Part shown: positions 50,999 through 59,138 of the stretch, piece after piece
Position numbering within the stretch: the first letter of the stretch is position 1
How the letters are laid out: each line of letters opens with the position of its first letter
Assembly: GCA_040216765.1 (NCBI GenBank)
Contig: JAVJON010000037.1
Span: 229,633 to 293,632, forward strand
Direction of reading: 5' to 3'
Origin: Marinibaculum sp040216765
GTDB taxonomy: Bacteria > Pseudomonadota > Alphaproteobacteria > Ferrovibrionales > Ferrovibrionaceae
Length of the DNA: 64,000 nt
Notes under the pieces: model-generated
What the model saw: only the letters and a program-made list of their open reading frames with translations
The model's database searches: none
Told to the model about the DNA's origin: nothing
Made by a program: the position numbers and the translations under genes

Positions 50999-53900
50999 TC
51001 AAGCTTCCGCCGGCCCGCCCGTCCCGCCGAGCACCGGGGTGACGAAGGCGCGGCAGGGCGTGCGCGCGCCGCGGCGAACCTCGACCAGGCACTCCGTTTC
51101 CGCGCCGTCGGCCATGAGCCGGCAGGTGGCGAAGGCCTGGCTGGGCTGCGCCGGGTCGCTGAGCGCGCCGATCCCGCCGAGCTTGCGCAGGATCTGCTCG
51201 CCCCAATGGGCGCAGGCATCGCCCTCCGCCCCCGTCACGCTGCAGCGCCCGGCATGTTCCAGCACCAGCCCGGCGGAATCGCTGCCGCGCACGATCCCGG
51301 CGGCCTCGTGCTGCAGGCACCCCATGCAGGGGCCGGCCGGCCAGTCTTCGGCGATGCGGGGCAGCGCCGCGGGTCCGCCGGTCCCGCTCGGCCAGATCAG
51401 GCGCCCGGCCGGCAGGATCAGGCCCACCGTGGTGCCCAGGCCGGGCGCGGAATGCAGGAACAGCTGGCCGCCATGGGCATGGACATAGGACCGCGCGATC
51501 GGCAGCCCCAGGCCGACCCCGGGTATCGCCGCGTCCTCCGTCCTGGCCATGCGGCCGAACGGCTCCATCACCAGACTCTGGTCCTGCGCCGCGATACCGG
51601 GGCCCTGGTCGGTCACCCAGAGGCTCAGCGCGCCGGAGGGCAGGCGCCCGGCACCCAGATGGACCGGGGTGGTCGGGCCGGCATGCTTGCGGGCATTGCT
51701 GATCAGGTTGACCAGGACCTGCGCCAGCAGCCGCGGATCGCCGCAGATGACCGCCTGGGACAGCGGTTCCGGGAAGTCGCGGGCAAAGCCGTTATCGCCC
51801 AGCAGGGCCGGCAGGCGGTGCAGCAGGTCGTCCAGCGACAGCCGGTCCTCGCTCAGGCGGACCGCGGCGTTCTGCACCCGCGCAATATCGATCAGGTCGT
51901 TGACCAGGCTCAGCAGGTGGACGCCGCTGGAATGAATGTCCTGGGCATATTCGCGGTAGGAAGGGTTGCCCAGCGGGCCGACGGCCTCCTCGCGGATCAC
52001 TTCCGAGAATCCCAGGATCGCGTTCAGCGGCGTGCGCAGCTCATGGCTCATCGTCGCCAGGAAACGGTCCTTTGCCTCGTTTGCCGCGCGGGCGCTGTCG
52101 CGGGCCCGGCGCAGCTGCAGCTCCGCCTCGCGCTCCTCCGTGACGTCCCAGGCCACGCCCAGCAGGCGGACCACGCGGCCGGTATCGTCGGTATCCGGCG
52201 CCACATGGAACTGCAGGTGGCGGATCGTCCCGTCCGCGCGGCAGAGGCGATAGTCCAGGACGCCGGGCTCCCGGGTCCGGAAGCGGTCGGCGACGAACTG
52301 CTCGGCGCGCTGCCGTTCCTCCGGCTCCATCAGGCCCAGCCAGGTCTCCAGGTTGCCGGGCGTCCCGGGGCCGATGCCGTGCAGGACCCGCAGGGTCTCG
52401 TCCCAGTTGCCGGTGCCGCTGCCTTCCTCCCAGTCGAAGAAGCCGATTCCGGCGGTCCTGGTGGTCAGGGTCAGGCGCCGGGTCAGGCGCTCCAGCCGCG
52501 CCTGGTTGTCGGTTTCCGCCGTGATGTCCCAGTTCACGCCGATGATGCGCACCGGCTCGCCGGCCGGATCGTGCAGGATGACGGCATGCTCGCGCAGGAT
52601 CCGGCGACTGCCGTCGGTGCGCCGGATCCGCAATACGGTGCTGTGCGGTTCGGAACTGTGGCGGTGCGCGAGAAAGTCGGCGTCGATCCGGGCGATATCG
52701 TCGGGATCGATATAGCGTCGCCAGGTGCGCAGCCTGCCGTCGAACTGCCCCGGCGCGAAGCCATAGTGGTTCTCCATCTGCCGGTCGAACTGAACGGTCA
52801 GGCTCGCCAGGTCCAGGTCGAAGATGCCGATGCCCGCCGCTTCGGTCGCCAGGCTCAGGCGCCGGCTCAGCGCACGGAGATTCTCCTGCGCCTGATGTTC
52901 CTCGGTGACGTCGCGGTTGACGCCGATCAGCCGTGTCGGTGTGCCGTCCTCCTCGCTGACCACGGCCGTGCGGAACTGCAGGACGCGGACATTGCCGTCG
53001 GGGCGAACGATCCGGGTCCGGGTGACCAGCCCCCGCTTCTCCCGGATCGCATCGCGGGTCGCCTCGGCATGGGCCTGCAGGTCGTCCGGGTGCAACAGCT
53101 TCTGCCAGGCCGGGAAATTCCCGCCGAAACTGCCGCGGGGAATGCCGTACAGCCGTTCCATCGTTTCGTCCCAGGTAATCCGCCCGGTCCGCGTGTCGAT
53201 GTCATAGATGCCGATCCCGGTCGCCCGCACCGCCAGCGACAGCCGCTCCGCCATGATCCGCTGGTCCTCGGCCGCCAGGTATTGCGGTGTCAGGTCGCGC
53301 TGGATGCCGACATAATGCTGGATGCGGCCCGCAGCGTCGGTGACCGGCGACAGGCTCAGATGCAGGTGCAGCTGGCTGCCGTCCCGGCGCTGGTTCAGCA
53401 CCTCGACCTGGATCGCACGGCCGTCGCGCAGCGCATCGGCCATGTCCCGCAGCGCCGGCTGGTCGTCATAGGTGCCTTGCAGGAAGCGGCAGTTCCGGCC
53501 GACCGCCTCCGCCCGGGAAAAGCCGGTCAGGCGCTCGAAAGCCGGGTTGACATACTCGATGGGGCAATCCTGCTCCGGCGGGCCGGTCAGGACGATGCCG
53601 TCGATGCAGTTTTCCACGACCTGCCGGTACAGCCGCAGGTCCTCGTCCTGGCGATGCTGAACAGTTCGTTCCACCGAGATGCCACGATAGCCGGCGTACC
53701 GGCCCTCCCGGTCGTAGCGCGGCATGCCGGTGACCTGCCGCACGGCGGGCCCGACCTCCGTCATCAGGGTGTAGCGCTGGCCGCTGAAGGGCCGGCGGGC
53801 CGCGATCAGCGCGCGGAACCGGTCCCATTTCGCGTGATCGTCCCGGTCGAGGGCGACGGTCCAGGGCTGCAGGCCCATGGCGCGGTAGGGCTGGCCCGGC

Positions 53901-54286
53901 TGCAGGTCGGCGGCCTTGCCCGCGATGTAGGTCAGCCGATAGTCCTTGTCGGTCTCCCAGAAGATCTCGCCGCTGGCCTCGATGAAGTCCTTCAGCTTCT
54001 GCCGCTCGTCCGCCAGCACCTGCCGCAGCTCGCGGATGGAACGCTGCTGCCGGCGATGCAGTGCCAGCGCACCGGCCAGCAGGGCCGCCAGGGCCACCGC
54101 CAGAACGGCGACCGCAGCGGCCCAGCCCTGCGGCACCAGCCAGGCGATCGCCGCGGCGCCCAGCAACCCCGCAAGGCCGCAACCGGCGACAAGGGCAAGG
54201 GCCGGCCTGCCACCCGGCAGGGCTGGATCGGCCATGCCGGCCGGCCTTTCGACTGTTTCGTCCTCGATCTGGATATCGGCGTTCAT
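50999..54286 (-). CDS. Multi-PAS sensor histidine kinase with a LOV-type domain
   Basis: 1095 residues. Two membrane helices at about 29-51 and 55-76, then five PAS domains: 100-205, 218-333, 342-462, 470-590 and 598-717. The second has YVNPAFERLTGF and GRNCRFLQG with Cys266, the photoactive cysteine of LOV domains; Asn298 and Gln329 are kept, but the second flavin-contact Asn is Leu. The HisKA His748 (MSHELRTPLNAILGF) and HATPase motifs (Asn864, DQGPGIA, GVGLGLPIA) are intact. A C-terminal extension of about 135 residues (960-1095) contains seven cysteines, including CMGC at 987-990, and no receiver domain. Blue-light or redox sensing is likely. It is divergent from the Atu-like operon. Confidence 0.88.
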   Translation of the reverse strand: MNADIQIEDETVERPAGMADPALPGGRPALALVAGCGLAGLLGAAAIAWLVPQGWAAAVAVLAVALAALLAGALALHRRQQRSIRELRQVLADERQKLKDFIEASGEIFWETDKDYRLTYIAGKAADLQPGQPYRAMGLQPWTVALDRDDHAKWDRFRALIAARRPFSGQRYTLMTEVGPAVRQVTGMPRYDREGRYAGYRGISVERTVQHRQDEDLRLYRQVVENCIDGIVLTGPPEQDCPIEYVNPAFERLTGFSRAEAVGRNCRFLQGTYDDQPALRDMADALRDGRAIQVEVLNQRRDGSQLHLHLSLSPVTDAAGRIQHYVGIQRDLTPQYLAAEDQRIMAERLSLAVRATGIGIYDIDTRTGRITWDETMERLYGIPRGSFGGNFPAWQKLLHPDDLQAHAEATRDAIREKRGLVTRTRIVRPDGNVRVLQFRTAVVSEEDGTPTRLIGVNRDVTEEHQAQENLRALSRRLSLATEAAGIGIFDLDLASLTVQFDRQMENHYGFAPGQFDGRLRTWRRYIDPDDIARIDADFLAHRHSSEPHSTVLRIRRTDGSRRILREHAVILHDPAGEPVRIIGVNWDITAETDNQARLERLTRRLTLTTRTAGIGFFDWEEGSGTGNWDETLRVLHGIGPGTPGNLETWLGLMEPEERQRAEQFVADRFRTREPGVLDYRLCRADGTIRHLQFHVAPDTDDTGRVVRLLGVAWDVTEEREAELQLRRARDSARAANEAKDRFLATMSHELRTPLNAILGFSEVIREEAVGPLGNPSYREYAQDIHSSGVHLLSLVNDLIDIARVQNAAVRLSEDRLSLDDLLHRLPALLGDNGFARDFPEPLSQAVICGDPRLLAQVLVNLISNARKHAGPTTPVHLGAGRLPSGALSLWVTDQGPGIAAQDQSLVMEPFGRMARTEDAAIPGVGLGLPIARSYVHAHGGQLFLHSAPGLGTTVGLILPAGRLIWPSGTGGPAALPRIAEDWPAGPCMGCLQHEAAGIVRGSDSAGLVLEHAGRCSVTGAEGDACAHWGEQILRKLGGIGALSDPAQPSQAFATCRLMADGAETECLVEVRRGARTPCRAFVTPVLGGTGGPAEA

Positions 54287-54537
54287 TGCAGGCTTGTCGG
54301 CTTTCCTTGCCGTTCGACTCGGTGTTCTGCCATCGGCACGGGGTCGGGCAAGGCATCGGCATGCACCGCCGAGACTGACGCCAGTATCGGCGAATTTTGC
54401 GCCCGGAACCTAAACAAGCGATGAATGCGCCCGCCGGCGCCCGGCAGGCGCGCGCGAGACGGGACCGGCAGGTCGTTGACTTCTCTCCCGGCACTATCCT
54501 TGATCGGCACCGGCCAGAGCAACTTCAGGAGCAGGAC

Positions 54538-56163
54538 ATGCCCGTCTTCCAGTCGCAGATCCTCCCCGGCAGCGAGGCCTTTGCGGAGAACCGCCGGGGC
54601 ATGCTGGCGCTGGTCGATCGCATGCGCGGCCTGGAAGACCGGGCCGCTGCGGCCTCGGCCAGGGAGGCGGAACGCTTCGCCCGGCGTGGCCAGATCCTGC
54701 CGCGCGAGCGGGTCGCCCGCCTGCTGGACCATGGCGCCCCGTTCCTGCCGCTCTGCACCATGGCCGGATATATGCGCGATGTGGCGGACCCGGAGAAGAC
54801 GATCCCCGGCGGCAGCCATATTGCCGGGATCGGCTTCGTCGCCGGCACGCGCTGCCTGATCCTGGCGACCGATTCGGGCATTGCCGCCGGCGCCTACGGG
54901 CCGGGCAGCGGGGAGAAGGTGCTGCGCTGCCAGGAAATCGCGCTGGCCAACAGGCTGCCCTTCATCCACCTGGTGGAGAGCGCCGGGGCGAACCTGCTGC
55001 GCTACCGGGTCGAGGGCTTCGTCACCGGCGGGGCGCTGTTCGGCAACCTGGCGCGTCTCAGCGCGGCGGGCATCCCCGTCATCACGGTGCTGCACGGCTC
55101 CTCCACCGCCGGCGGCGCCTACATGCCCGGGCTCAGCGACTATGTCGTGGCGGTGCGCGGCCGGGCCAAGGCCTTCCTGGCCGGGCCGCCGCTCCTGAAG
55201 GCCGCCACGGGCGAGATCGCCACGGACGAGGAACTGGGCGGCGCGGAGATGCATGCCACGATTTCCGGCCTGGCGGAGTATGTCGCCGAGGACGATACCG
55301 ACGGCGTGCGGATCGGCCGCGAGGTGGTGGCCCGCCTGGGCTGGAACCGCCACTGCCCGGCCCTGGCCAGCCTGCCGTCGGGACGGCCGCCGAAATACGA
55401 CCCCGACGAGATCGCGGGCGTGGTCCCGCTGGACTATCGCAAGCCCTATGACGTGCGCGAGGTGATCGCCCGGATCGTGGACGGCTCCGACATGCTGGAC
55501 TTCAAGGGCCGCTACGGGCCGCAGACGATCTGCGTGCAGGGCGAGGTGCATGGCATGCCGGTCGGGTTCATCGGCAATAACGGGCCGATCGACCCGAACG
55601 GCGCCACCAAGGCGGCGCAGTTCATCCAGCTGCTCTGCCAGTCCGACACGCCGATCGTCTTCCTGCAGAACACCACCGGGTACATGGTCGGCCGTGCCTA
55701 CGAGGAAGGCGGCATGATCAAGCATGGCTCAAAGATGATCCAGGCGGTCGCCAATGCCTCGGCGCCGAAGCTGACCTTCATGATCGGCGCCAGTTTCGGC
55801 GCCGGCAATTACGGCATGTGCGGCCGCGCCTACGACCCGCGCTTCCTGGTGACCTGGCCGAACGCGATGACCGGGGTGATGGGGCCGGAACAGGCCGCGA
55901 CGGTGATGTCGATCGTCGCCCGCGGCAGCGCGGAGCGCCGCGGCGTGGCGGTGGACGAGGCCGCGCTGGCGGCGCAGGAGGCGAAGATCATCGAGACCTT
56001 CGGCTCGCAGGCCGATGCGTTCTATACCTCAGGCATGCTGCTGGACGACGGCATGATCGACCCGCGGGAGACCCGCACGGTGCTCGGCTTCCTGCTGGCG
56101 ACCACGCGGGAGGCCCGCGCACGGCAGGTGTTTCCGAACAGCTTCGGCGTGGCGCGGATGTAG
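54538..56163 (+). CDS. atuC: Acyl-CoA carboxylase beta subunit (methylcrotonyl/geranyl-CoA carboxylase type)
   Basis: 541 residues, length as in MccB/AtuC. Motifs: RGQILPRERVARLLDHGAPF, HLVESAGANLLR, STAGGAYMPGLSDYVVAVRG, GPPLLKAATGEIATDEELGG, GFIGNNGPIDPNGATKAAQF, QNTTGYMVGRAYEEGGMIKH and GNYGMCGRAYDPRF. CAGGAGCAGGAC gives the ATG at 54538. The next genes are a hydratase, a biotin carboxylase and AtuA. No isovaleryl-CoA dehydrogenase or HMG-CoA lyase is next to it, so a terpenoid (Atu) rather than leucine (Liu) role is inferred, not proven. Confidence 0.85.
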   Translation: MPVFQSQILPGSEAFAENRRGMLALVDRMRGLEDRAAAASAREAERFARRGQILPRERVARLLDHGAPFLPLCTMAGYMRDVADPEKTIPGGSHIAGIGFVAGTRCLILATDSGIAAGAYGPGSGEKVLRCQEIALANRLPFIHLVESAGANLLRYRVEGFVTGGALFGNLARLSAAGIPVITVLHGSSTAGGAYMPGLSDYVVAVRGRAKAFLAGPPLLKAATGEIATDEELGGAEMHATISGLAEYVAEDDTDGVRIGREVVARLGWNRHCPALASLPSGRPPKYDPDEIAGVVPLDYRKPYDVREVIARIVDGSDMLDFKGRYGPQTICVQGEVHGMPVGFIGNNGPIDPNGATKAAQFIQLLCQSDTPIVFLQNTTGYMVGRAYEEGGMIKHGSKMIQAVANASAPKLTFMIGASFGAGNYGMCGRAYDPRFLVTWPNAMTGVMGPEQAATVMSIVARGSAERRGVAVDEAALAAQEAKIIETFGSQADAFYTSGMLLDDGMIDPRETRTVLGFLLATTREARARQVFPNSFGVARM

Positions 56164-56214
56164 GGCCGCGGCGATGCAGACCGACAGAGACAGCCAATCC
56201 GGGGGAAGCCGACC

Positions 56215-57042
56215 ATGAGCGACAGATTGCCCGATTGCACCGCCCTGGCGCTGGAGCGCCGGGGATCCGTGCTGCATGTCACCCTGAACCGGCCGGACAC
56301 CCGCAACGCCATGGACGGCACGATGGTGGCGGAACTGCTCGCCGTCACCCAGGCGGTGCGCGGCGACCGCGCCCTGCGGACCCTGGTGCTGCGCGGTGCC
56401 GGCGGCACGTTCTGCGCCGGCGGCGACATCAAGGGGTTCAAGTCCAGCATGCAGGCCTCGGTGCCGGAACCCGGCGCGCCGGACCCGGTGGTGCGGCAGA
56501 ACCGGGAGTTCGGCGATTTCCTGATCGCGCTGAACGAGCTGCCGCAGACCGTGGTGATGGTGGTGGAGGGCGCGGCCTTCGGCGGCGGGTTGGGCCTGGT
56601 CTGCGTCAGCGACATCGCCATCGCGGCCGCCGACACGCGGTTCGCCCTGTCGGAAACCGGCCTGGGCCTGCCGCCGGCGCAGATCGCGCCCTTCGTGGTG
56701 CAGCGTATCGGGCTGACCCAGGCGCGGCGGCTGATGATGTCCGGCGCCCGCTTCGACGGCGCCCGGGCGCTTGCCCTGGGGCTGGTGCACGAAGTGGAAG
56801 CCGACCCGGCGGCGCTGAATGTCACCCTGGCGCGGGTGTTGAACCAGATCGGCCGTTGCGCGCCCGGCGCCAATGCCGCGACGAAGGAGATCCTGTTCGC
56901 CGCCCAGCGGCAGGACCTGCCCGATGTGCTGGACATGGCGGCCCTGCATTTCGCCGCCTGCATGCGGGGGCCGGAGGGCCGCGAGGGGGTGGCCGCCTTC
57001 CTGGAGAAGCGGCCGGCGCAATGGGTGGAGAAGGTGGGCTGA
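56215..57042 (+). CDS. atuE: Enoyl-CoA hydratase (methyl-/isohexenylglutaconyl-CoA hydratase-like)
   Basis: 275 residues, crotonase fold. Segments: VLHVTLNRPDTRNAMDGTMV, RGAGGTFCAGGDIKGFKSS, EGAAFGGGLGLVCVSDIAIA, and FALSETGLGLPPAQIAPFVV, the last resembling glutaconyl-type hydratases. It lies 51 bp after the carboxylase beta gene and 5 bp before the biotin carboxylase, the same position as AtuE in terpene clusters, and would hydrate the carboxylated enoyl-CoA. Confidence 0.82.
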   Translation: MSDRLPDCTALALERRGSVLHVTLNRPDTRNAMDGTMVAELLAVTQAVRGDRALRTLVLRGAGGTFCAGGDIKGFKSSMQASVPEPGAPDPVVRQNREFGDFLIALNELPQTVVMVVEGAAFGGGLGLVCVSDIAIAAADTRFALSETGLGLPPAQIAPFVVQRIGLTQARRLMMSGARFDGARALALGLVHEVEADPAALNVTLARVLNQIGRCAPGANAATKEILFAAQRQDLPDVLDMAALHFAACMRGPEGREGVAAFLEKRPAQWVEKVG

Positions 57043-57047
57043 CCCGG

Positions 57048-59060
57048 ATGGCAGCATTCAGCAAGATCCTGGTCGCGAACCGGGGGGAGATCGCCTGCCG
57101 CATCCTGCGCAGCGCAGCCGCGCAGGGCTATGCCACGGTCGCCATCTATTCGGACGCGGATGAAGGCGCGCCCCATGTTGCCCTGGCCGACGAGGCCGTG
57201 GCGCTGGGCGACCCGGCGCCGGGCGAATCCTACCTGTCGATCGGGAAGATCGTCGCCGCGGCCCGCGCGACCGGTGCCGATGCGCTGCATCCCGGCTATG
57301 GCTTCCTGTCGGAGAATGCCGCGCTGGCGGAGGCCTGCGCCGCCGCCGGCATCGGCTTCATCGGCCCCTCGCCCGAGGCGATCCGCGCGATGGGCGACAA
57401 GGCGGTGGCCAAGCGGCGGATGATCGCCGCCGGCGTGCCCTGCGTGCCGGGCTATCAGGGCGAGGACCAGGACGATGCCGCCTTCGCCGGGGCGGCGGCG
57501 GAGATCGGCTATCCGGTGATGGTGAAGGCCGCGTCCGGCGGCGGCGGGCGCGGCATGCGCCGGGTGGAGGCCGCCGGCGGCCTGGCCCCGGCCCTGGCCT
57601 CGGCCCGCAGCGAGGCGCAATCGGCCTTCGGCGACGGCACCCTGCTGCTGGAAAAGGCGGTGGACGGCGCGCGCCACGTGGAGATCCAGGTGTTCGGCGA
57701 CAGCCATGGCGCCGTGGTCCATCTGGGGGAGCGCGACTGCTCGGTGCAGCGCCGCCACCAGAAGGTCGTGGAGGAGGCCCCCGCGCCCGGCATGGGCCAG
57801 GCCCTGCGCGACGCCATGGGGGAGGCGGCGGTGAAGGCGGCGCAGGCGATCGCCTATTGCGGCGCCGGCACCGTGGAATTCCTGCTGGCGCCGGACGGCG
57901 CGTTCTACTTCCTTGAGATGAACACCCGCCTGCAGGTCGAGCATCCGGTGACCGAGATGATCACCGGCCAGGACCTCGTCGCCTGGCAGATCGCGGTGGC
58001 GGAGGGCGCCCCCCTGCCGCTGGCGCAGGCGGCGATCCGCCTGGACGGCCACGCCATCGAGGTGCGGCTCTATGCGGAGGATCCGGCGCAGGGCTTCGTT
58101 CCGGCGAGCGGCCCGGTGCTGGTCTGGCAGCCGCCTGCCGGCGAGGGCATTCGGGTCGATGCCGGGATCGCAGGCGGCGGCGCCGTCTCGCCGCACTACG
58201 ACCCGATGGTGGCGAAGATCGTCGCCCATGGCCCGGACCGCGCAACCGCGCTGCGCCGCCTGGTCACGGCCCTGCGCCGGACGGTGCTGCTGGGCCTGGC
58301 GCATAACCGCGACTTCCTGCTGTCGGTGCTGCAGCACCCGGCCTTTGCCGCCGGCGGGGTGTCGACCGGCTTCCTGCAGGACCATGGCCTGCTGGCGGTG
58401 CAGGCGCCGCCGCCGGCAGACGAGTCCTGGGCCCTGGCCGCGCTGCTGTTCCACCTGCGCCGGGCCGAGAGCTATCGCGGTCCTGGCGGCAGGCCGCAGG
58501 GCGAGGGCGGCCCCTCCGGCGGCCGGATATCCGGCGGCCTGGCCGCGCCGCTGCTGCTGGAAGCGGCGGGCGAGACCCGCGAGATCCATGTCCGCAGGCA
58601 GGGGCGCCGCCACCTCGTGGCGGTGGGCGAACATATCCTGGTCCTGGAACAGGCCGCGCAGGCGCCGGACGGGATCCGGGTCGACGTCACCCTGGATGGC
58701 ATCAGGCGCCACGTCGCCCATGCCTTCGACGCCGATGGCCGCCTGCATCTGGCCGGCGGCGACGCGATGCATGCCTTCGTCGATACCCTGCTGCAGCCGC
58801 GCTCCGCCCTGGCCGCGGGCAGCGACGGAACCGTGCGGGCGCCGATGCATGGCAAGGTGACGGTTCTGGAGGTCGCGGTCGGCGACCGGGTCGCGGCCGG
58901 GCAGCGCCTGCTTGGCCTGGAGGCGATGAAGATGGAGCATGGGGTGACGGCGCCGCTGGCGGGCCGGGTTGCCGAGATCGCGGTGGGCGCCGGCGCACAG
59001 GTCGCGGCGGAAGCGATCCTGCTCCGGCTGGAACCGGAGGCGGAGGCCGAAGCAGGCTGA
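57048..59060 (+). CDS. atuF: Acyl-CoA carboxylase alpha subunit (biotin carboxylase and BCCP)
   Basis: 670 residues. The biotin carboxylase part opens with KILVANRGEIACRI, ALHPGYGFLSENAALAEAC, VKAASGGGGRGMRRV (ATP loop) and EMNTRLQVEHPVTEMITG. A middle acyl-carrier region follows, and the C-terminus holds the biotin site LGLEAMKMEHGVTAPL. It forms the complex with the carboxyltransferase encoded two genes upstream, and may also serve the orphan subunit at 38011. The ATG is at 57048, after ACCCGG; the longer frame is shadow. Confidence 0.9.
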   Translation: MAAFSKILVANRGEIACRILRSAAAQGYATVAIYSDADEGAPHVALADEAVALGDPAPGESYLSIGKIVAAARATGADALHPGYGFLSENAALAEACAAAGIGFIGPSPEAIRAMGDKAVAKRRMIAAGVPCVPGYQGEDQDDAAFAGAAAEIGYPVMVKAASGGGGRGMRRVEAAGGLAPALASARSEAQSAFGDGTLLLEKAVDGARHVEIQVFGDSHGAVVHLGERDCSVQRRHQKVVEEAPAPGMGQALRDAMGEAAVKAAQAIAYCGAGTVEFLLAPDGAFYFLEMNTRLQVEHPVTEMITGQDLVAWQIAVAEGAPLPLAQAAIRLDGHAIEVRLYAEDPAQGFVPASGPVLVWQPPAGEGIRVDAGIAGGGAVSPHYDPMVAKIVAHGPDRATALRRLVTALRRTVLLGLAHNRDFLLSVLQHPAFAAGGVSTGFLQDHGLLAVQAPPPADESWALAALLFHLRRAESYRGPGGRPQGEGGPSGGRISGGLAAPLLLEAAGETREIHVRRQGRRHLVAVGEHILVLEQAAQAPDGIRVDVTLDGIRRHVAHAFDADGRLHLAGGDAMHAFVDTLLQPRSALAAGSDGTVRAPMHGKVTVLEVAVGDRVAAGQRLLGLEAMKMEHGVTAPLAGRVAEIAVGAGAQVAAEAILLRLEPEAEAEAG

Positions 59061-59138
59061 CCGGCAACCGGCCGGGAGACGGGTGGCACAACGCGGACAG
59101 ACGTCGCAGCGCTTCGGCCGTGCGGCGGGAGGATGGCT

